NCBI RefSeq assembly: GCF_003955685.1
Contig: NZ_RXHJ01000007.1
Coordinates: 62,001 to 126,000, forward strand
Length of the DNA stretch: 64,000 nucleotides
DNA from: Corynebacterium hylobatis
GTDB taxonomy: Bacteria; Actinomycetota; Actinomycetes; Mycobacteriales; Mycobacteriaceae
Direction of reading: 5' to 3'
In this document: positions 1 through 8,745 of the stretch, in pieces
How the letters are laid out: every line of letters begins with the position of its first letter
How positions within the stretch are numbered: position 1 is the first letter of the stretch
The notes under the pieces: model-generated
What the model saw: only the letters and a program-made list of their open reading frames with translations
The model's database searches: none
Told to the model about the DNA's origin: nothing
Made by a program: the position numbers and the translations under genes

Positions 1-1448
1 TTCGGGTTCGGCTTATGAGTCGGGTCTCCCCGGAAGTGGTTGTAGGCGGTGGAACCCCGGCCAAAGTCCTCGTCCACACCACTACGGGCGAAACCGTTGA
101 AACGGGTGACGGTCTCCTCCAGGGTGACAGGATCTGCACCGATCTTCCCGGCCAGTTCGGCGAGCGTGTCGGCCTTGATGAGGAAACCGATGTCGTGGAA
201 GTACTTCCGCGGGATGGGCCAGGGCTTGGCGTAGCCGATGCCGTAGGTGTGCATGCAGGCGGCATCCGCGATGATCCACGCGTAGGTGTCGTCGTGGTCC
301 TTGTCATGTTCGAGCAGCTGACGGCCGAAGTCGTGATAGCTCAGGGCCTCATTGCCGAAGCGTCGCCCGGTGCGGTCCACGGTGATCATCCCGGGCAGGC
401 CGATCTGCCGCAGGTGGGGGAACAGTCGTTGGCGGCCGTCGCGGAGCTGTCTGAACTCGGTGACCGGTGCCCAGGAACCCGGGGTGAACACGGCGTCGCT
501 GATACGACCGCCAGCGGTGATGGCCATCTCCGCGCTGGAGCCGTTATGGCCGATGGTGGGGGTGATGTGGTTGTCACCGGTCACATCGTGCGGGAAGTGC
601 TTTCTGCGCAGGGTGGTGTTGCCGGTGAAACCGCCGCCGGCGAGCACCACACCGAGGCGGGCGTGGACAGTGCCGGAGTGCACACCGCCGAGGACCGCCC
701 CGGTGATGGCTCCTGTGTCATCCTGTTCCAGGGCCTCCACGGGGGTGGCGGTCCAGACGGTGACACCGGCATCAAGTGCCGAGCGAACCATGCGGGTGAT
801 CAGGGCGGAGCCGTTGGTGCGTTTGAGGGGCTGACGGTGGACGAGGGCATCGAACCAGGTGCGGGTGAGTTTGCCGGCCACGTAGCAGAAGGCGCGGAGA
901 GAGCGGTTGGCCTGGACGACCTTGTTGAGGTCCGGGCCGACCTGAGGCATGTACCCGAAGACGGTGTAGGAACTCAGGTAGGGCTGGAGTTCGTGCCTGC
1001 GCTCGCCGAGCATGCGGGCATCGGCGTCGTCAGGGAGGATGGCGCGCCCGCCGATCCTCGCCCCGGGCAGGTCCATCTGGTAGTCGGGGGCTTTGTCGGG
1101 GTAGACGAAGTTGACCTCGGTGTTGTCCTCGAAGAAGGTGATGGCCTCCGCGACGGTGTCAAGGAAGGCCGTCACGCCGGCCTCGTTGTAGGTGTCCGGT
1201 GCCAGGGCCTTGAGGTAGGTCTCGACTTCCTCGCGGGTGTCACCGGTGGCGGCTGCGCCTTTCGGGTTTCCGGGCACCCAGGCCCAGCCGGCGGAGATGG
1301 CGGCGGTACCACCGAAGTGGGCCTCCTGTTCTGCGACGATGACGTCAAGTCCCTGGTGTGCGGCTGCGAGAGCGGTGGCCAGGCCCGCGACACCGGAACC
1401 GACGACGAGGACATCGCAGGTGCGGCCAGAGTTGATGCTGGAGGTCAT
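1..1448 (-). CDS. FAD-dependent dehydrogenase, KstD/fumarate reductase flavoprotein family (3' end cut by window edge)
   Basis: Leftward gene with its ATG at 1448; the frame runs open to base 1, so the C-terminus lies outside the window. The N-terminus has an FAD dinucleotide-binding motif (VVGSGVAGLATALAAA), then the GGT-A-SAGW segment that follows the second strand in fumarate reductase/3-ketosteroid dehydrogenase flavoproteins. Further on, RFGNEALSYHDFGRQ resembles the family's substrate-domain motif. It is a paralogue of the gene at 3255-4907 and lies 71 bp downstream of the transporter, so it probably belongs to the same operon. The family oxidises CH-CH to C=C or reduces the double bond. 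The substrate cannot be deduced, and the catalytic C-terminal residues are not visible here. Confidence 0.85.
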   Translation of the reverse strand, partial: MTSSINSGRTCDVLVVGSGVAGLATALAAAHQGLDVIVAEQEAHFGGTAAISAGWAWVPGNPKGAAATGDTREEVETYLKALAPDTYNEAGVTAFLDTVAEAITFFEDNTEVNFVYPDKAPDYQMDLPGARIGGRAILPDDADARMLGERRHELQPYLSSYTVFGYMPQVGPDLNKVVQANRSLRAFCYVAGKLTRTWFDALVHRQPLKRTNGSALITRMVRSALDAGVTVWTATPVEALEQDDTGAITGAVLGGVHSGTVHARLGVVLAGGGFTGNTTLRRKHFPHDVTGDNHITPTIGHNGSSAEMAITAGGRISDAVFTPGSWAPVTEFRQLRDGRQRLFPHLRQIGLPGMITVDRTGRRFGNEALSYHDFGRQLLEHDKDHDDTYAWIIADAACMHTYGIGYAKPWPIPRKYFHDIGFLIKADTLAELAGKIGADPVTLEETVTRFNGFARSGVDEDFGRGSTAYNHFRGDPTHKPNP

Positions 1449-1519
1449 GGAACTTAATTCCTTTGCTGATTCAGAGATTTCTGGGTGGAGAGGAGAGGTG
1501 GTTATCGAAATCGAACGCC

Positions 1520-2932
1520 TTAAAGAGGACTCAGGACAGGGCTCTGCGTCTTGGGGCTACCGGATGACTTCTGGTGAGTTTCCACGGACTCTTCCGTTTC
1601 CCAGCTGGCGGTGGCGCGGAGGTAAGGCTCGCCGAGACGGGTGATCGGGATGAAGGCGGTTTCGCGGGAGCTGAGAGCTGCACCGGCGGCAAGGATTACA
1701 CAGACGAGGCCGAAAACAGCCACAGGTACCCAGCCGAAGGTTCCGTCTGTGAGAAGCAGACCACCGATCATCGGGCCAAAGCCGGCGACAACCAGGCCCA
1801 GTTGATTTCCCATGGCCATGCCTGTGTAACGGACCGGCGTGGCGAAGAGCTCTGCGAAGTAGGAGGGCCAGATGCCGTTGAAACCGGAGTAGAAGACGGT
1901 CATGAACAGCAGGCTTGCGCCGAAGACCAACCAGATATTGCCTGTTCCCAGGGCCAGGAAGTAGAGGAAGATCGAGACACCGCAGCCGGCCATGGAGGTC
2001 AGTATCAGAGGCTTGCGACCGATGCGGTCAGACAGGAGACCGGCCAGCGGCATCATTATCATGGACAATCCGATTGCGACCGCATTGATGGTGAGGATGG
2101 AGGTCCGGTCGAAACCACCCTGGGAGGTCGCATAAGAGAGTCCGAAGACCGTGAAGATGGTCTGCATGACGGAGAAGATCGACATCAGGAGCACCCGAAG
2201 AACATCGCCCCCCTGGAAACGGAGGACCTGACCGGCGGGCAGCTTCTTCGGCGCGGAGGATTCCTCCACCTCGTCCTGGAACACGGGTGTCTCATCAAGC
2301 TTGGTGCGAACCCAGAATGCGAGGATCAGTACGACAACGGACAGGAGGAACGGGACCCGCCAGCCCCAGGTCATCAGTGCCTCTTCCGGAAGCGCAGCAA
2401 TCGGAATGAACACCACAGTGGAAAGCACCATGCCGGAGGCGTAACCGGTCATGACGAAGGAGGTGAAGAATCCACGCCGCCGTTCCGGAGAGTGTTCAAG
2501 GGTGAGGGAGGAGGCGCCGGCTGCTTCCGCACCTGCTGAGAATCCCTGGGCGAGTCGGCCGAGGACCAGCAGTACCGTGGCCCAGATACCGATCTGGCTG
2601 TAGGTCGGAAGCAGGCCGATTCCCAAGGAGGCCATACCCATCAGCAGCAGAGTGAAGAGCAGGACGTTCTTCCGGCCGATCCGGTCGCCGAAGTGCCCCA
2701 TGACCAGACCACCCAGCGGGCGGGCGATGTAAGCGACGCCAAAGCTGGCGAACGCCCCGATTGTGGCGATCGTCTGGTTGCCTTCGGGAAAGAACAGCCG
2801 GGGGAAGACGAGGGCTGCGGCGGTACCGTAGATGAAGAAGTCGTAGTACTCCAAGGTGGAGCCGAGGAAGGAGGCCAGAGCAGCTTTCCGGGGGCTCCGC
2901 CGCTCTTCCAGGGTTGTTGCTTCGGTGCTCAT
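1520..2932 (-). CDS. MFS transporter, metabolite:H+ symporter (MHS) type
   Basis: 470-aa polytopic membrane protein with about 12 hydrophobic segments. A signature loop between TM2 and TM3 (GHFGDRIGRKNVLLFT) is repeated as SDRIGRKPLIL in the second half. The N-terminal pattern (ASFLGSTLEYYDFFIYGTAAAL) is typical of the MHS subgroup of organic-acid and osmolyte symporters, such as the shikimate, citrate/tricarballylate and proline-betaine carriers. It starts 2 bp after the stop of the Dabb gene, so the two are probably translationally coupled. Context suggests uptake of the compound oxidised by the flanking flavoproteins. The substrate is unknown. Confidence 0.9.
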   Translation of the reverse strand: MSTEATTLEERRSPRKAALASFLGSTLEYYDFFIYGTAAALVFPRLFFPEGNQTIATIGAFASFGVAYIARPLGGLVMGHFGDRIGRKNVLLFTLLLMGMASLGIGLLPTYSQIGIWATVLLVLGRLAQGFSAGAEAAGASSLTLEHSPERRRGFFTSFVMTGYASGMVLSTVVFIPIAALPEEALMTWGWRVPFLLSVVVLILAFWVRTKLDETPVFQDEVEESSAPKKLPAGQVLRFQGGDVLRVLLMSIFSVMQTIFTVFGLSYATSQGGFDRTSILTINAVAIGLSMIMMPLAGLLSDRIGRKPLILTSMAGCGVSIFLYFLALGTGNIWLVFGASLLFMTVFYSGFNGIWPSYFAELFATPVRYTGMAMGNQLGLVVAGFGPMIGGLLLTDGTFGWVPVAVFGLVCVILAAGAALSSRETAFIPITRLGEPYLRATASWETEESVETHQKSSGSPKTQSPVLSPL

Positions 2933-2934
2933 GT

Positions 2935-3258
2935 TCAGACCTTTCCTACAGGGACAGCGGGATGGGGGTGAAGCTCGAAATCGACATACGCCAGTTCTTC
3001 GACATTGGGCAGGGAGTAGGGTTTGATCGCTTCGTGGAGAGGGTGCGTGTTGTAGGTATCGAGGTCCTCGAGGGACTCGAAATCAACAATGAGGACGTGA
3101 TCCCAGGACTTCCCGGTGTGGAGGACATCATGGCCGTGGGTGAGGCTGAGCATGCCGGGGATCTGTCCACGCATCGCTTCCAGACCCTCGAGCCATTTCG
3201 CCCGGATGTCCGGGGTGAAGCTGTCTTTCCAGCGGAACATGAGGACGTGGCGGATCAT
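2935..3258 (-). CDS. Dabb (stress-responsive alpha/beta barrel) domain protein
   Basis: 107 aa, the normal size for a single ferredoxin-like Dabb domain. MIRHVLMFRWK at the N-terminus and the DHVLIVDFESLEDLDTYNTH strand-helix segment are characteristic. The start codon overlaps the stop of the upstream flavoprotein by 4 nt (ATGA), and the transporter follows 2 bp after its stop. Dabb proteins are dimeric barrels; some are cyclases or isomerases acting on cyclic or polyketide-like substrates. Here it is likely a small accessory enzyme of the same catabolic route, but no catalytic residue can be assigned. Confidence 0.85.
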   Translation of the reverse strand: MIRHVLMFRWKDSFTPDIRAKWLEGLEAMRGQIPGMLSLTHGHDVLHTGKSWDHVLIVDFESLEDLDTYNTHPLHEAIKPYSLPNVEELAYVDFELHPHPAVPVGKV

Positions 3259-4907
3259 GCGTGCACCGCCAGCGGGTTACGCTCACTCAACCGGGTGGTG
3301 ATGGTTCGTCCCGCCTGGAAGGCCATGGTCATGAGAGGGCCGAGCGTGGCACCGGCGCCGGGGTATCCGGCCGCGAAGGGGGATTCTGAGACGTTGCCGG
3401 CGGCGAAGAGCCCTGGAATGGGTTCGCCGTCAACGTCGATGACCTGGCCGTTGCCGTCTGTGGCGACTCCACCGCAGGTGCCGAAGGCGCCGTTGACGAC
3501 CTCGAGCGCGTAGTACGGGCCCTGCTGCAGGGGACCGAGCGAGGGGTTGGGCCAGGAGCAGTCGGCGTCACCCCAGTAGCGGTCATATTCGGATTCTCCA
3601 CGCCCGAAGTCCTCATCCACCCCGCGTACGGCCATCTCATTGAATCGCGCAACCGTGTTCTGCAGAGCCTCAGCCGGAACATTGATTCTGCCTGCCAGCT
3701 CCTCAAGGGTGGCGGCCTCGATGAGATAAGCCGGGGTCGGCTGGCCTGCACGGTGGTCCAGGATGCCGTAGCGCTCCAGGTAGGAGTGGTCGAAGACCAC
3801 ATGAGCGGGGGTGTTGAGTGTCTGGTTGTTGGGCGAATCCCAGGACTGCAGGCAGCGTGCGAGGTCGTTGTAGTTCTGCGCTTCATTGGCGAAGCGTTGC
3901 CCATGGCGGTTGACCATGATGGACCCCGGCCCCTGGCGTTCAAAGCGAAGTAGTGATCCGATGGGGGATCCGTCGCGCGTGCCCCCGGTCAGGGACATCG
4001 GTGCCCACCATGCCTCCCGGGTTCCCCGGACCGCAGCGCCCACACGCTGGGCCATTTTCAGCCCATCACCGGTGTTGGACGGTGGGGAACATACGGTGTG
4101 CAGGCGAGAGGCAAGCATGGAATCCGCGAGCTCGTGATCCCACTCGAAGCCCCCCGAGGCGATCATCACCGATCCGGCATGGATCAGGTGCCCTTCCTCT
4201 GTCTCAATGCCCGTGATCTTCTCGGGGGAACCGAGCAGCCGCGTCACCCGGGTGTCAACAGCGAAGGTGACACCCATCCGCACGCAGGCCGACACCAGCA
4301 TGGCCACGAGGGCATGTCCCTTGGCCGCGTAACCGTCGATCATGCGCTGGTTGAGCTCCTCCCAGGGGAAGCGGGTGAAAGCGCCCCAGTTTTCGTACTC
4401 CTGCATGGTGTACGGGTGGCGTCCGTCGGTGCGGATGTGCGCGGCCATTCCGCCGAGGGCCTCGCGGTAGTTGAAGAGCTCCGGCTCCACGGTGCGGCCA
4501 CCCTGCACCGCCCCAGCGAAGTCCTGGCGGTAATCCGGGAAGTTGTCCAGGAAGAGGAACTTCACGTCGAGCTCATCTGCCAGGAACTTGAGCATTGCAT
4601 CGCCGTGATCGAGCGCTGCGTCGAGAAGCTCCGTGCGGCCGCGGCCACGGGAAACCGCCTTGACGTATCGACGACCAGCTTCCTTGGAGTCAGACATACC
4701 GGCCCGGTGGGCGTAGTGATTATCCACGACCCAGAGCATTCCGCCGGACACGGCGGAGGTGCCCCCGAGAAGGTCGGTCTTTTCCGTGACCAGCACATTG
4801 AGGCCAGCGTGGGCGGCAGTGGCTGCGGCAGTCAGTCCGGCTGCGCCGGAACCTACGACGACCAGATCGTAGCTGTCGGACAGCAGGGTATCGTTGAGGA
4901 TTCGCAT
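3255..4907 (-). CDS. FAD-dependent dehydrogenase, 3-ketosteroid-delta1-dehydrogenase-like
   Basis: 550 aa, the usual size of KstD-type flavoproteins. An FAD Rossmann motif (VVGSGAAGLTAAA) is near residues 15-27, followed by GGTSAVSGGMLW. The C-terminal part keeps GPYYAL (about residue 463; the Tyr corresponds to a KstD active-site Tyr), GTCGG, and YPGAGATLGP (about residue 515), which matches the KstD YAGPGATIGP motif. It is the first gene of the leftward operon, and its stop overlaps the Dabb start by 4 nt. It is probably a flavin dehydrogenase introducing a double bond into a cyclic ketone-type substrate. A steroid substrate is not implied, because no steroid-catabolism genes are nearby. 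Confidence 0.87.
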   Translation of the reverse strand: MRILNDTLLSDSYDLVVVGSGAAGLTAAATAAHAGLNVLVTEKTDLLGGTSAVSGGMLWVVDNHYAHRAGMSDSKEAGRRYVKAVSRGRGRTELLDAALDHGDAMLKFLADELDVKFLFLDNFPDYRQDFAGAVQGGRTVEPELFNYREALGGMAAHIRTDGRHPYTMQEYENWGAFTRFPWEELNQRMIDGYAAKGHALVAMLVSACVRMGVTFAVDTRVTRLLGSPEKITGIETEEGHLIHAGSVMIASGGFEWDHELADSMLASRLHTVCSPPSNTGDGLKMAQRVGAAVRGTREAWWAPMSLTGGTRDGSPIGSLLRFERQGPGSIMVNRHGQRFANEAQNYNDLARCLQSWDSPNNQTLNTPAHVVFDHSYLERYGILDHRAGQPTPAYLIEAATLEELAGRINVPAEALQNTVARFNEMAVRGVDEDFGRGESEYDRYWGDADCSWPNPSLGPLQQGPYYALEVVNGAFGTCGGVATDGNGQVIDVDGEPIPGLFAAGNVSESPFAAGYPGAGATLGPLMTMAFQAGRTITTRLSERNPLAVHA

Positions 4908-4985
4908 GATTGGTGTTGCCTCTCACTCATTTCCATCGGGTGTGAGCTACATCATGAAACGGTGAGGAGGTCAGCGGTAGGGTGA

Positions 4986-5022
4986 ATCCATTGAATGGAA
5001 CATCACGTGCCGTTCAATGGAT
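4986..5022. promoter_or_regulatory. Inverted-repeat operator candidate in the divergent promoter
   Basis: A perfect 10-bp inverted repeat, ATCCATTGAA (4986-4995) and TTCAATGGAT (5013-5022), is separated by 17 bp. The left half also contains its own small palindrome CCATTGAATGG. It lies in the 167-bp gap between the flavoprotein operon and the divergent SDR gene. The IclR-family gene next to the SDR is the obvious candidate ligand. The assignment is inference from position and symmetry. Confidence 0.5.
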
Positions 5023-5074
5023 CAAGAGCTTCTTTTCCCTGTTCAGTTTGAGGGGTTAGACGTAGTCTGCGCAC

Positions 5075-5833
5075 ATGTCGAACAGTAATGAACGAGTTGC
5101 CGGAAAAGTCGTCCTGATCTCGGGGGCCGCCTCAGGAATGGGGGAGTCCCACGCCCGTATGCTCGTCGCCCAGGGGGCAAAGGTCGTCATTGGGGACATC
5201 GCTGATGAGCGGGGGCACGCCCTGGCAGAGGAAATAGGCACAGAGCATGCCCACTATGTCCACCTTGACGTCACCGACCACAGGAACTGGGAGAATGCGG
5301 TGCGGGAGACCGTGGGGAGATTCGGGAAGTTGGACGTCCTGATCAACAATGCAGGGATCTTCACCGCCGGAAGTGTGGAGGAGGCCAGTGTCCCCGACTG
5401 GGACAGGACCATCGCAATTGACCTCAACGGCGCGTTCTACGGGATGAAGGCTGCGGTGCCGGAAATGAAGAAGAACGAGACATCCTCCATCATCAACATC
5501 TCTTCCATCGCGGGGTTAACCGGATTCAAGAATCGCGCCGCCTACTCTGCTGCGAAGTGGGGGGTGCAGGGTCTCACGAAGACCTCCGCGATGGATCTCG
5601 GCCCGTATGGGATCCGCGTCAACTCGGTCCATCCCGGCAGCGTCGAAACCCCGCTGACGGCAGGATTGAAGCGTGGATTCGGTCAGATCCCGCTCGGGCG
5701 GGCAGCGGGGGTGGAGGAGGTCTCATATCTGATCATCTATCTGGTCTCCGATGAGTCGCGATTCGCCACGGGTGGTTCTTTCGTGCTCGACGGGGGCGAA
5801 ACTGCAGGTAATAACCTGCGGTCTGATTCCTGA
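5075..5833 (+). CDS. SDR family oxidoreductase
   Basis: 252-aa classical short-chain dehydrogenase. It has a TGxxxGxG-like cofactor site (SGAASGMGESHA, about residue 16), NNAG (about 90), a catalytic Ser in NISSIAG (about 143), and YSAAK (Tyr and Lys, about 155-159). The C-terminus GGSFVLDGGE is the usual SDR ending. It is transcribed divergently from the flavoprotein operon and converges on the IclR gene with a 6-bp gap. It probably oxidises or reduces a hydroxyl/keto group of the cluster's substrate. The cofactor preference is not clear; the Asp in VVIGDIAD after strand 2 suggests NAD(H). Confidence 0.9.
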   Translation: MSNSNERVAGKVVLISGAASGMGESHARMLVAQGAKVVIGDIADERGHALAEEIGTEHAHYVHLDVTDHRNWENAVRETVGRFGKLDVLINNAGIFTAGSVEEASVPDWDRTIAIDLNGAFYGMKAAVPEMKKNETSSIINISSIAGLTGFKNRAAYSAAKWGVQGLTKTSAMDLGPYGIRVNSVHPGSVETPLTAGLKRGFGQIPLGRAAGVEEVSYLIIYLVSDESRFATGGSFVLDGGETAGNNLRSDS

Positions 5834-5839
5834 TCTCAG

Positions 5840-6643
5840 TCAACCCAGTGGCCCCTGGTTGCTTTCGCGCCGGATCCCCTGGGGGCGGTCAGGAGAGCCG
5901 CCGAGCCTACGCTGAATGGCTCGTGCCGCGAACTTGAGCTGCGGGATCATCACTGCCAGGTTCTCGTCACCACGGGGAACGATGACGGTCAAGGCGGCAG
6001 TGGCGTGCTCATCCTGCCCGAAGACCGGTACGGACAGCCCGGTTGACTCAGGGACGATGGTTCCGGAGGCGACCACGAAACCATCCCTCCGGATTTGGCG
6101 GAATAATCTCTTCAATGCTGCAGCATCGGTGATGGTGTCATCGGTGAAGCGCGGTAGTTGACGACGCATCATCAGTTCCTGGTCCTCTTCATTCCCGAAA
6201 GCGGTGAGTATGAGCCCCGCGGAGGTGGCATGGGCGGGTAGGCGGCCGGCGATCTGGGTGATATTGACCGTCTTTTCATCAGGTCCCAGCCGTTCCAGGT
6301 AGAGCACTTCGTTGCGGTCGAGAATTCCCAGGGAAATATGGACGTTGAGTTCCAGCATGAGGTCCTCCATCGGCGGTAAGGCAGCCTGACGCAGCTCCTG
6401 GGTGGGGGTCCCGCGGGAGGCGATCTCCCAGAGACGGTTCCCATGCTGCCATCTACCCGCTGCATCCCGCGCCACCAGATCCTCAGATTCGAGTTCTCCG
6501 AGCAGCCGGTGCGCGGTGGTCACCGGCAGAGAAGCTTTCGCAGCGATCTCACGCACGCTCATTGATGCTGTGTGTCCAGAAAGAACCTCAAGGATGCGAA
6601 CAACCCGGACGATCACTGATTCACCCGAGCGCGAATTAGCCAT
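5840..6643 (-). CDS. IclR family transcriptional regulator
   Basis: 267 aa from the ATG at 6643. An N-terminal winged helix (SVREIAAKASLPVTTAHRLL) is followed by the IclR effector domain (HATSAGLILTAF, then SVPVFGQDEHATAALTVIVP). A TTG codon at 6691 in the same frame would add 16 residues. The ATG is preferred because the extra residues would run across a palindrome at 6666-6690. No clear ribosome-binding site precedes either start. It probably controls the neighbouring catabolic operon and SDR. IclR proteins bind short palindromes and respond to a metabolite of the pathway. Confidence 0.88.
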   Translation of the reverse strand: MANSRSGESVIVRVVRILEVLSGHTASMSVREIAAKASLPVTTAHRLLGELESEDLVARDAAGRWQHGNRLWEIASRGTPTQELRQAALPPMEDLMLELNVHISLGILDRNEVLYLERLGPDEKTVNITQIAGRLPAHATSAGLILTAFGNEEDQELMMRRQLPRFTDDTITDAAALKRLFRQIRRDGFVVASGTIVPESTGLSVPVFGQDEHATAALTVIVPRGDENLAVMIPQLKFAARAIQRRLGGSPDRPQGIRRESNQGPLG

Positions 6644-6665
6644 GGAAGCAGTGTAGTGCAAAGCA

Positions 6666-6690
6666 TGTCCATCGATTGTGCCCATGGACA
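6666..6690. promoter_or_regulatory. Inverted repeat upstream of the IclR gene
   Basis: TGTCCAT (6666-6672) and ATGGACA (6684-6690) form a perfect 7-bp inverted repeat with an 11-bp spacer. It lies 23-47 bp upstream of the preferred IclR start and is a plausible autoregulatory operator. It shares the CCAT/ATGG core with the repeat at 4986-5022. This is inference only. Confidence 0.35.
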
Positions 6691-6747
6691 AAGCCCACCG
6701 GCCAGCTTTGCGCTAACCGGTGGGCGATGGCGGGGGAGAGACCGGGA

Positions 6748-8163
6748 TCAGCTCTCGGTGGCAATCTCCTGGGCGGGACGGTGGTTGATGCCCTCAGTGT
6801 CCAGGGCCTTGTTGAGCGCAGCCCCCTGTGCGGCGCCCGCAGCCTCGCCCAGGGCGCGGCCCTGGATCAGTTCGGCGAGGTTGATACCGGTGGTCTGCTG
6901 GACGGTCTGGAAGACCGCCTGCATGCCCGCGGCCTGCTCACCGGCGAAGCGGGAACCGACGGTACCCTCGGTGCCTTCGCCGCCGGCGATGACGGTCATG
7001 GAGCCGACATTGCGGTAGCCTTCCGCGAAAGTGCTCATCAGGTCGGGGAGGACCTCCAGGGCGCGCTGCGCCAGCAGCGCCTCCTGGTTCTCCTTCAGTG
7101 CCTCGGCCTCAGCCTTGAGGGCGTCCGCCTTGGCCTGGCCGGCCAGGCGGATGGCGTTGGCCTCCGCCTCGGCGCGGACCTCGACAGCCTGGGCATCGGC
7201 TTTGGCGATCTCGGCGCGGGCCTGCGCCTGGCGGGTCTGCTCGAAGGCCATGGCCTCCGTCTCCTGCTCGCGGCGGTAACGCTCGGCATCGGCGACACGC
7301 TTGACGTCCGCGTCCAGCTGAGCCTGCCGGTTCTCCGCCTGCTGCAGGAGGACCTGCTGGCGGGCCTTCTCGCCGGCCAGCGCCTCGGCCTGCTCCGCCT
7401 CGGCGCGGGCCCGACCGACCTCACTGGTGGCGTTGGCGGTGTTGGTGTCTAGCGCGGTCTGCTCGACGAGGTTGGCCTCCTCGTTGGTGATGCGCTCCTT
7501 GGCGATGGCACGCTCAGCGTTGGTCTGGGAGATCTCGGCGGCCTGGCGCTTGGCCTCGATCTCCGGGGCACCCAGGGACTGGATGTAGCCGACGCCGTCG
7601 GTGATGCCGCGGATCTGGAAGGAATCGAGGATCAGGCCCTGCTGCTCCAGCTCGGGGGTGATGGAGCTGGCGATCTCCTCGGAGAAGGCCTTGCGCTCGC
7701 GCATCAGGCTGACCACGGACTGCTGGGCGATGACACCGCGCAGGGAACCTTCCAGCTGGTCCTGGGTGAAGTTCTCGATGGCCTTGTCCTGGGAGGCGAA
7801 ACGCTCGGCCGCCCGGCGGACGTAGTCGGGGTCGGAGCCGATCTTGACCAGGGCAACGGCCTCGACGGCGAGTGTGACGTTGTCCGCACTCTGGGCCTCG
7901 GACTTCATGTTGACCTGGCGGGAGCGCAGGGAGATGACCTCATGGCGCTGGTTGATGGGGTTGACCAGGGCCTTGCCGTTGACCACGACGGTGGTGGCGT
8001 GGGTGGTGCCGTCCTCATCCTTCTGGCTCTTGCCGGAGATGATGAGGGCCTCATCGGCTCGGGCGACCTTGATCCAGGCCCGTGCGGACAGCAGGAAGAA
8101 GAGACCGCCGACACCGAGTATGACGAGGACCGCGACGGCGATCAATGTGAAAATAGCACCCAT
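6748..8163 (-). CDS. Flotillin-like SPFH domain protein
   Basis: 471 aa from the ATG at 8163, preceded by a GAGAGGAA ribosome-binding site. One N-terminal membrane segment (IFTLIAVAVLVILGVGGLFFL) is followed by an SPFH/band-7 domain (about residues 30-200) and a long alanine/glutamate-rich coiled coil (about 210-390) with many KA-E-A repeats. The C-terminal glycine/alanine-rich tail also fits flotillins. The family forms membrane-microdomain scaffolds on the cytoplasmic face. It is encoded alone, with no NfeD partner, unlike the SPFH gene at 49.3 kb. A TTG start at 8184 would sit inside the ribosome-binding site and is rejected. Confidence 0.88.
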   Translation of the reverse strand: MGAIFTLIAVAVLVILGVGGLFFLLSARAWIKVARADEALIISGKSQKDEDGTTHATTVVVNGKALVNPINQRHEVISLRSRQVNMKSEAQSADNVTLAVEAVALVKIGSDPDYVRRAAERFASQDKAIENFTQDQLEGSLRGVIAQQSVVSLMRERKAFSEEIASSITPELEQQGLILDSFQIRGITDGVGYIQSLGAPEIEAKRQAAEISQTNAERAIAKERITNEEANLVEQTALDTNTANATSEVGRARAEAEQAEALAGEKARQQVLLQQAENRQAQLDADVKRVADAERYRREQETEAMAFEQTRQAQARAEIAKADAQAVEVRAEAEANAIRLAGQAKADALKAEAEALKENQEALLAQRALEVLPDLMSTFAEGYRNVGSMTVIAGGEGTEGTVGSRFAGEQAAGMQAVFQTVQQTTGINLAELIQGRALGEAAGAAQGAALNKALDTEGINHRPAQEIATES

Positions 8164-8420
8164 AAAATGAAGAGTTCCTCTCAAACAGAAGACGTGAGTT
8201 CTCAGAATCGGGAACCTTCCCGGACTGAGGCAGACCTGTTCAGCTCACCATATCTGCCAGCTCCATGTTGGCTTCCGGCGACTTTCCTGGCCCCATAGGT
8301 TGGTCGATGGGGGAGCAGGAGTCCCGTTCTATATATGCAATGACACTGAAAAAGCGCTGAGAACTGGACAGATGCTGAAATGCAGATTGCCGGGTGGCAG
8401 GGGAGCGCATCCTGAGTGAT

Positions 8421-8674
8421 ATGAGACACCATGACACGGTTCCTTCATTCGTCCACGATCTTTTCGTCCAGCATACGGAGGCTCTTCTGGATCGTGATGC
8501 CGACGCCCTCGCTGAACTTTATTCTGTTCCGGCACTGATTCTTTTCCCGGGCAACTACGGGTGGATGTCGCGTGGAGTTATCAGGGTGAGGTTCGGGAGC
8601 GGTTCATCTACCAACTGGCCCAGGACGCTGACCGGGAATGGCGCATCGCCGTGCTGACGCCGTTGACGGTGTGA
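8421..8674 (+). pseudogene. Decayed SnoaL/NTF2-like small protein gene
   Basis: An ATG at 8421 opens a frame reading FVHDLFVQHTEALLDRDADA then LAELYSVPALILFPGN, a typical first half of a SnoaL-like (NTF2-fold) protein. After about residue 47 the family-like sequence continues in another frame as RVDVAWSYQGEVRERFIYQL and then DADREWRIAVLTPLTV, ending at a TGA at 8672-8674. The remnant codes for about 84 aa, whereas the family is usually 120-140 aa. An internal deletion of roughly 50 codons with a frame change near 8556-8580 is therefore likely. Recognition is by pattern only. Confidence 0.55.
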
Positions 8675-8731
8675 GTCGCTGGGGCGGATAGAAACCCGCA
8701 CGCGGGGAGCAGCCCATCCAGATGAAATGAC

Positions 8732-8745
8732 ATAATGTACATTAT
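8732..8745. promoter_or_regulatory. 14-bp perfect palindrome ATAATGTACATTAT
   Basis: This AT-rich perfect palindrome stands out in high-GC DNA. It is followed by a second small repeat, TCGGA (8745-8749) and TCCGA (8755-8759). It looks like a TetR- or MarR-type operator or a promoter, but no intact gene follows on either strand before the terminator near 9032. I see nothing convincing in the rest of 8675-9030. It may be a relic of a lost gene. Confidence 0.35.
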
